In this document: positions 27,102 through 32,252 of the stretch, in pieces
Position numbering within the stretch: the stretch's first letter is position 1
Layout: every line of letters begins with the position of its first letter
Source: Mycobacterium sp. 1245111.1
GTDB lineage: Bacteria > Actinomycetota > Actinomycetes > Mycobacteriales > Mycobacteriaceae
DNA length: 32,252 nt
Assembly (NCBI RefSeq): GCF_001673405.1
Contig: NZ_LZLV01000014.1
Location: forward strand, 1-32,252
Reading direction: 5' to 3'
Position numbers and translations under genes: made by a program
Notes under the pieces: generated by a model
The model's database searches: none
The model's input: only the letters and a program-made list of their open reading frames with translations
What the model was told of the DNA's origin: nothing

Positions 27102-28517
27102 GTGGTGAATTTAACGGAGCAGAAACAATCCACCACCGGCCATTGGCGTGAGTTGTGGAGTTCGCCCTATTCGCGAACGACCGCGGTGGTCGCCGGGGGC
27201 GTGGTGTTGTATTCCACCAACGAGTTCCTGACGATCAGCATGCTGCCGAGCACGATCAACGAGATCGGCGGCGAGCGGATCTATGCGTGGGTGACGACGC
27301 TCTACCTCGTCGGGTCGGTGGTCGCAGCAGCGGCGGTCAATGCGCTGCTGCACCGCATCGGCGCCTGCATCTCCTACCTGGCAGGCTTCGCCGTCTTGGC
27401 GGTCGGCAGCTTGGTCTGCGCCGCGGCGCCCAGCATGGAGGTCCTCTTAATAGGACGGTTCTTCCAAGGGCTCGCGGGCGGTCTGCTGTGCGGACTGAGC
27501 TTCGCGGTGATCAACGCGGTGCTGCCGCGAAGACTGTGGAGCCGAGGTTCGGCGCTGGCGGCCTCGACGTGGGGCATCGGCGCGTTGCTCGGTCCCGCGC
27601 TCGGCGGCTTGTTCGCCCAGTTCGGCGCCTGGCGCTGGGCCTTCGGCCTGCTGGCGATGCTGAGCGTGGCGATGGCCGCGTTGGCGCCGGGCTTGCTGAG
27701 TGTGGACGGCTCCGAGCCGGCCACCGACCGCGATTCGGCCCGCATTCCGCTTCCATCGGTCGTTCTGCTGGGTGCGGCCGCGCTGGCGGTCAGCGTGGCG
27801 TCCCTGCCGCACAACACCCTTGCGACGGCAGGGCTGCTGGTCGTCGGCGCGCTGCTGATCGGCGCGTTCCTGGTGGTCGACCGCCGGATGGACACCGCGG
27901 TGCTGCCCGCCAGCGTCTACGGATTCGGCCCGCTGAAGTGGGTCTACCTGACGTTGGGGCTGTTGGTGGCCGCCACCAAGGTCGACCTCTACGTGCCGTT
28001 GTTCGGGCAGCGATTGGCCCACCTCGGGCCGATTATCGCCGGGCTGCTCGGCGCGGCGTTGTCGCTGGGCTGGACGATCAGCGGGTTCGGCAGCGGCTCA
28101 TTGAACAAGACCCGCACGATCGTGACCGTGGTGGTCGCGGCGCCGCTGGTGATGGCGGGCGGTCTGGCGCTGGCCGGAGTCACGCACGTGCAGGGCGCCA
28201 CCGCCGGCATTGTCATTCTCTGCGCGGTCGCGCTACTGGCCGTCGGCGTCGGTATCGGCGCCGCGTGGCCGCACCTGTCGGCCTGGGCGATGAGCGACGT
28301 CGATGATCCCGCCGAGGGCGGCGCTGCCGCCACGGCGATCAACTCGGTGCAGCTGATCTTCGGCGCGTTCGGCGCCGGGCTGGCCGGTGTCGTGGTGAAC
28401 CTCGTCGACGGGGGCGGGGCTTCGGCCGCGCGGTGGGCTTTCGCGGTCTTCGCGCTTCTCGCGCTGACCGCCTGCGTCACCGCGGTCCGCGCGGGCCGTC
28501 AACAGGTCGCGTACTAA
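27102..28517 (+). CDS. MFS transporter, 14 membrane segments
   Basis: A 471-aa major facilitator superfamily protein with about 14 hydrophobic segments, as in DHA2-type drug/proton antiporters. Visible motifs: a degenerate motif A between segments 2 and 3 (NALLHRIG, 80-87), motif B R119 in GRFFQGLAGG, and antiporter motif C GIGALLGPALGG (158-169). Polar residues K311 and D313 occur in segment 9. The substrate cannot be told; export of a drug or wall intermediate is possible from the context. The start is GTG 27102 or 27105; no ribosome site is clear. It lies on the strand opposite to the emb genes, 274 bases divergent from embA and with only 4 bases between its TAA and the embC stop. Confidence 0.88.
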   Translation: MVNLTEQKQSTTGHWRELWSSPYSRTTAVVAGGVVLYSTNEFLTISMLPSTINEIGGERIYAWVTTLYLVGSVVAAAAVNALLHRIGACISYLAGFAVLAVGSLVCAAAPSMEVLLIGRFFQGLAGGLLCGLSFAVINAVLPRRLWSRGSALAASTWGIGALLGPALGGLFAQFGAWRWAFGLLAMLSVAMAALAPGLLSVDGSEPATDRDSARIPLPSVVLLGAAALAVSVASLPHNTLATAGLLVVGALLIGAFLVVDRRMDTAVLPASVYGFGPLKWVYLTLGLLVAATKVDLYVPLFGQRLAHLGPIIAGLLGAALSLGWTISGFGSGSLNKTRTIVTVVVAAPLVMAGGLALAGVTHVQGATAGIVILCAVALLAVGVGIGAAWPHLSAWAMSDVDDPAEGGAAATAINSVQLIFGAFGAGLAGVVVNLVDGGGASAARWAFAVFALLALTACVTAVRAGRQQVAY

Positions 28518-28521
28518 GGCG

Positions 28522-31500
28522 CTACCCCCGCAGCGGGGCCGGGCTCCACAGGCCGCTGCGTGTCGCCGAACCGAGGTCGAGTTCAGCGGGCCCGGCGTCC
28601 GGGTAATACGGCGTAAGTTGTTGCAGCGCGCCCCAGTCCCGAGACCAGTCGTCCTTCAGGTATGTCGACACGGTGGCCGCGCGCACCAGCAACTCGGTGA
28701 CGCCGAGCGGGCCGCCGCCGTTTTTGTCCATCACCGGCGAGTTGGCCTCGGCGCCGAACCGGTCGGGAAGGATCCGCCACTTCGGCACCTCGTCGACGCC
28801 GTTCTGGTGGCCGAACGGCCGCTGGCACGGAAAGGCCAGGCCGACAAGCCAATCCAGCAAAACGGGATCCGACGAACCGACCACGTCCTGCAGCGTGCGC
28901 AGCCGCGGGATCCGCGGCGGGGTGACGGCGATCCAGTGCATCGGCGCCAGGTCCTCGTCGGTCACGACGACCCGCACCTGGGTGGCGTCCGTGGGCACCG
29001 CGGACAGCGGCGCCCGTAGGTTGCGCCAGGCCGGAGCCGCGCCGACGTCGGCGAGTCCGGTCGAGCCGCCGGGCTTGTTGTCGGCGGCCTGTTTGTCGGT
29101 GGCCCACTGGATTTCGACCTCGCCGTAGTTGAACCGGCCCGCCGCCGACACCACCAGCAGCGGACCGGATTCGCCGCGGGGCGGCAGGCGGTACCAGGCC
29201 GACCGCAGCCGGGCGGGCACCTGGACCCCGGATCGCCAGCTGCCCAGTACCGGGGTGTGGGCCGGGTCCAGGCCGTAGGGCAGCCGCGCGCGTGAGCCGT
29301 TGATGCCGGGCGCGGCCGTGGTGCCGCCCTCGTTGCCGGCTTCGCCGCTGGTGACACTGCTGTCGTCGCTGACGAAGCTGCGGTCGCCGGGACGTTCCAT
29401 CACCGGGTCGGCCGACACCGAGGACGGAATGCCGTTGGCGTCGAAGCCTTCGGCGAAACCGTCTGCCAGCGCGTCCTTCTCGTCCGCGGAGACCGGCTTG
29501 AGCATGCCGACGTTCGGATCCTGCTCGACGAGGACGTCGGTCGCCAGTCCACAGGTCTTGCCGGCTAAAGCTTGCAGGTTGGAGCGGCCCACCGACCATG
29601 CCGGGTACTGGTCGGTCATGCCGAGTGTCAGCGACAGCACCTGGAAGAAGACGATCGTCCACGAGGCAATCCCCAACGGGGAACGGATGATTCGACCTAC
29701 GCGCGTGTCCCTGGGCGGCTCGGCGTCGGTGCCGTTCTTGACGAAGTGGAACCAGGCGGCCAGTAGCGCGACCAGTACGGTCAGCCCCAGGAAACCGGTG
29801 GTGAATCCGAAGTGCCACTGCGGGAACGCATTTGACCACGGTACGCCGAAGTTGGAGACATACCACCAGCCGTTGACGCTGGCGAAGGACAGCGCGACGA
29901 CGAACAACACCACCGTGGCGAACAGCGTCCGGTTGCGGCGTGAGCGCATCGCCGTCGCGGTCACCGCCACCGCGGCAAGCGCGCCCAGCGATCCGGCCAA
30001 TCCGGCGAACACCCCGAAGTGGTGGGTCCACTTGGTCGGCGTGAACATCATCGCGATGAACGAGATCACCGTGATGCCGATGATGCGACGGCTGGGCCCG
30101 GCGGCAGTGCCCGGAATTCGCCCCTTGCGCAACGTCATTGCGATCGACACGGCGAGCGCGACCAGCAACGCCAACAGTGCGAAACGGCGGGCGATCGACC
30201 CGTCCGGGCTGGCCATGAACAGCCGCTCGTAGCGGATGTGCTCGTCGAACCAGCTCAGGCTGGGCCCGAGGGCACGCTTGAGCGTGGTCGCCTCCATTTC
30301 GCCGGCCAGCGTCTGGTCGCGGAAGATCAGTATTGCGTTGACGGTCACCGCCGCGACGATCGGCGCCAGCATCGGTAGCACCCCGAACTGTCGCGAGCGG
30401 CGGTGAATGATGGTGCGCAGCGGGCCAATTGCCACCAGCAGCGCACCGATCGAGGCGATGCCCGTCGGCCCGGAGAACAGCGTCAGCGCCCCGACGATGC
30501 AGGCCGCGGCCACCGGCAGCAGGCGACTGGTGGCCACCGCACGCTCGACCGAGCACCAGGTCAACAGGATGCCGAGCGCGATGATCGGTTCCGGGCGCAG
30601 GCCGTTGTCCAGCGGTAGCCACACCGCCAGGAAGGTGCCCGCCGCCGTCCACGCCGCCGCCTGCGAGGTCTTGACCGCGTGCCCCAGCCGCGGGATGACT
30701 TCCCGGCTGATCACCCACCAGCAGGCCAACGCCATCAGCAACGTGGGCAGCCGCATCCAGATGCTCGCGGTGGTGACATGGGCCCACAGCGCCAGCAGGT
30801 CGTAATACCAGCCGAACGGCGCCTCGGGGGTGCCCAGCCAGCGGTAGTAGTTGGCCATGTAGCCGGCATGCTCGGAGACCCGGGCCATGGTGAGGATGTA
30901 GCCGTCGTCGGCGGTGTTGGCGCCCACGAAGTGCCACCACACCAGCACGCCTGTGACCAGCCCGTCGAGCCAGCTCAGCGACCACCAGCGCGGCGGCAGA
31001 ATGCGCCGGTGCCGGGTGCCGTCGGCGGTGTCCAGCACGTGCAGCGCGATCAGCGCGGCGAGCGTCAGCGCGACACCGAGCATCATCGCCGCCATCTTCA
31101 GCGGCGTCGGCGAGCTGCTGTAGCGGGTGTCGATGGTGGCCGAGAAGGTCAAGCCGGGCGGGGCCGGCCCGCTGAGATCGGTGAAGACGCCGACGATCTG
31201 CGGCCGGAAGTCGTAACCGCTGCGCTCACCGCGCAGCGCGGCGCCGGGGTGCTCGGCGTTAGGACCCTGCTTGAGCCCGACGAATTCGCCGATCACCCGG
31301 TCGGCATGTGCTGTGAAGACCAGCTTCTGGCAGTCGCCGCTGAGTACCTGGCTCAGCGGCGCGACCACAAGCGGCACGTTGCGGACGACCAGCACCAGGT
31401 CATCGTTGGCCCGCTCGATCAGCAGACCGCGGTCCACGGCCTTGGGCGCCTGCTTGGGCACCGTCGACAGCAGCACGGTCTTGCTCGGGCCGCCCAGGCC

Positions 31501-31773
31501 GGCGGCGGCCTGACACGGGATGCTGATGTTGAGGTCGGTGGCCACGTAGCCGATCAACGGGGCCTCGACGCTGCCGAGCACCCCGTGTTGCGGCCAGTTC
31601 AGTTGCGCGGTGGTCTGTTTGACCGGCAGCAGCGGCGTCGCGAGGGCCAACAGCGTGCCCAGCAGACCGGCGACGACCGCGACGAATCGGGCAGCCCGGT
31701 AGCTCTTGCCCGCCGCCGTCTCGGTCACGGTGCTTGATGCTAGTTGCCCGGCATCGGTCGCCTCGGTAGCCAT
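28522..31773 (-). CDS. embC: Arabinosyltransferase EmbC
   Basis: A 1083-aa GT-C enzyme that elongates the arabinan of lipoarabinomannan. Distinctive EmbC parts include APLIGYVATDLN (71-82), VPKQAPKAVDRGLL and GERSGYDFRPQIVG (182-195). The catalytic loop is GANTADDGYILTMARV with D289-D290, followed by many membrane spans, the conserved RRIIGIT and MMFTPTKWTHHFG segments, and a C-terminal carbohydrate-binding domain ending GLWSPAPLRG. It is 11 residues shorter than M. tuberculosis EmbC. ATG 31773 overlaps the aftA stop (TGATG), so translation is coupled. Its 3' end runs tail to tail into the MFS gene with 4 bases between, leaving no room for a separate terminator. Confidence 0.96.
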   Translation of the reverse strand: MATEATDAGQLASSTVTETAAGKSYRAARFVAVVAGLLGTLLALATPLLPVKQTTAQLNWPQHGVLGSVEAPLIGYVATDLNISIPCQAAAGLGGPSKTVLLSTVPKQAPKAVDRGLLIERANDDLVLVVRNVPLVVAPLSQVLSGDCQKLVFTAHADRVIGEFVGLKQGPNAEHPGAALRGERSGYDFRPQIVGVFTDLSGPAPPGLTFSATIDTRYSSSPTPLKMAAMMLGVALTLAALIALHVLDTADGTRHRRILPPRWWSLSWLDGLVTGVLVWWHFVGANTADDGYILTMARVSEHAGYMANYYRWLGTPEAPFGWYYDLLALWAHVTTASIWMRLPTLLMALACWWVISREVIPRLGHAVKTSQAAAWTAAGTFLAVWLPLDNGLRPEPIIALGILLTWCSVERAVATSRLLPVAAACIVGALTLFSGPTGIASIGALLVAIGPLRTIIHRRSRQFGVLPMLAPIVAAVTVNAILIFRDQTLAGEMEATTLKRALGPSLSWFDEHIRYERLFMASPDGSIARRFALLALLVALAVSIAMTLRKGRIPGTAAGPSRRIIGITVISFIAMMFTPTKWTHHFGVFAGLAGSLGALAAVAVTATAMRSRRNRTLFATVVLFVVALSFASVNGWWYVSNFGVPWSNAFPQWHFGFTTGFLGLTVLVALLAAWFHFVKNGTDAEPPRDTRVGRIIRSPLGIASWTIVFFQVLSLTLGMTDQYPAWSVGRSNLQALAGKTCGLATDVLVEQDPNVGMLKPVSADEKDALADGFAEGFDANGIPSSVSADPVMERPGDRSFVSDDSSVTSGEAGNEGGTTAAPGINGSRARLPYGLDPAHTPVLGSWRSGVQVPARLRSAWYRLPPRGESGPLLVVSAAGRFNYGEVEIQWATDKQAADNKPGGSTGLADVGAAPAWRNLRAPLSAVPTDATQVRVVVTDEDLAPMHWIAVTPPRIPRLRTLQDVVGSSDPVLLDWLVGLAFPCQRPFGHQNGVDEVPKWRILPDRFGAEANSPVMDKNGGGPLGVTELLVRAATVSTYLKDDWSRDWGALQQLTPYYPDAGPAELDLGSATRSGLWSPAPLRG

Positions 31774-32252
31774 CAGGGTTTGCGAATGGCCAGCACGAAG
31801 GGGCCGATCGTGGTCACGCTGAACCGCGGATCATCGAAGATGGCGGCGTTGAGCTCGACCGTGTAGCGGCGAACGTTGGGCTGGTTGGGGTAGACGTCCT
31901 CGGCCAGCCGCAGGGTGTAGGTGCTCGACGCGCCGGCCGAGCCGCCGTGCCGCATCAGGAACACCGTCGGCGGCGCCCACGGCAACGTGTCCAGGGCGTG
32001 GATGAACGGGTCGGCGGTCTTGAGCTTGGCCCACTGGTTGATCGCGGCCGCCCGCTTGTCGAACTGCGCCAGCGGGTTGGCGTAGTGCGACGTCAGCCCC
32101 TGAAAGCCGTAGTAGGGGTAATACGACAGGAAGCTGTAGTCGGCGGTCAACACCACCGTCTGGTCGCGCGGCCGGCCGGTCGCCTGGGTGATCGCGGCGT
32201 CGATCTGCCCGTAGAACTTCTCCGAGCTGGACGGACGACGGTCGCCGCGCTG
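31773..32252 (-). CDS. aftA: Arabinofuranosyltransferase AftA, C-terminal part
   Basis: The final 159 codons of a gene entering from the right edge; the minus-strand frame is open to base 32252. AftA puts the first arabinofuranose onto galactan and primes arabinan synthesis. The visible piece is the soluble periplasmic C-terminal domain: [20 protein letters not shown], then [39 protein letters not shown] and the ending FVLAIRKP, all as I recall them from M. tuberculosis AftA (Rv3792). The catalytic membrane part lies outside the window. The TGA overlaps the embC ATG by one base, as in other mycobacteria. Confidence 0.92.
   Translation of the reverse strand, partial: QRGDRRPSSSEKFYGQIDAAITQATGRPRDQTVVLTADYSFLSYYPYYGFQGLTSHYANPLAQFDKRAAAINQWAKLKTADPFIHALDTLPWAPPTVFLMRHGGSAGASSTYTLRLAEDVYPNQPNVRRYTVELNAAIFDDPRFSVTTIGPFVLAIRKP

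Overview
The window comes from a non-tuberculous mycobacterium or a close mycolic-acid-bearing relative. It is GC-rich, with frequent GTG starts and tightly coupled genes, and it carries the cell-wall core locus (galactan, arabinan and mycolate synthesis) in the gene order known from M. tuberculosis. It is not M. tuberculosis itself: the accD4-embB interval and the embC-embA junction hold different genes. Comparisons with M. tuberculosis rest on recalled sequences, not on a search.

Positions 1-3999 (+): the 3' end of glfT2, a PAP2-type phosphatase (Rv3807c-like), ubiA and aftB. All overlap their neighbours and form one translation-coupled set for galactan extension, decaprenylphosphoryl-arabinose supply and terminal arabinosylation. 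Positions 4419-7649 (+): three alpha/beta-hydrolase genes, fbpA (Ag85A), fbpD (MPT51) and the Rv3802c-type cutinase-like lipase. Hairpin terminators follow the first two. Positions 7711-16715 (+): a well-formed promoter and a ~215-nt leader with a possible 41-codon upstream ORF precede fadD32-pks13-accD4, the mycolate condensation operon. A hairpin follows accD4.

Positions 16763-20262 hold an accessory stress island where M. tuberculosis has other genes: a decayed metallo-beta-lactamase-fold fragment, an HspR-like MerR regulator (-), an 18-kDa-antigen type Hsp20 (+), a stand-alone J-domain protein (+), a 68-aa acidic protein (-), a secreted Cys-pair protein (-), a 39-aa charged protein (-) and a CsbD-like protein (-). 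The same inverted repeat (half sites ATCTATG/CATAGAT, 8-bp spacer) lies in front of hsp20 and of the 68-aa gene, and a degenerate copy lies in front of the MerR gene. This suggests a small local regulon. The CsbD-like gene has a SigF-like promoter.

Positions 20352-32252 (-): the arabinosyltransferases read aftA (partial), embC, [MFS transporter on the opposite strand], embA, embB. aftA-embC and embA-embB are translationally coupled, but a 14-TM transporter splits embC from embA, so embA must have its own promoter. EmbB keeps the Met equivalent to M. tuberculosis Met306 but has Pro at the Gly406 position.

The enzymes form one pathway. UbiA and the phosphatase supply DPA. AftA, EmbA/B/C and AftB build arabinan on the galactan made by GlfT2. 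FadD32, AccD4 and Pks13 make the mycolate precursor, and Ag85 attaches mycolates to the arabinan ends.
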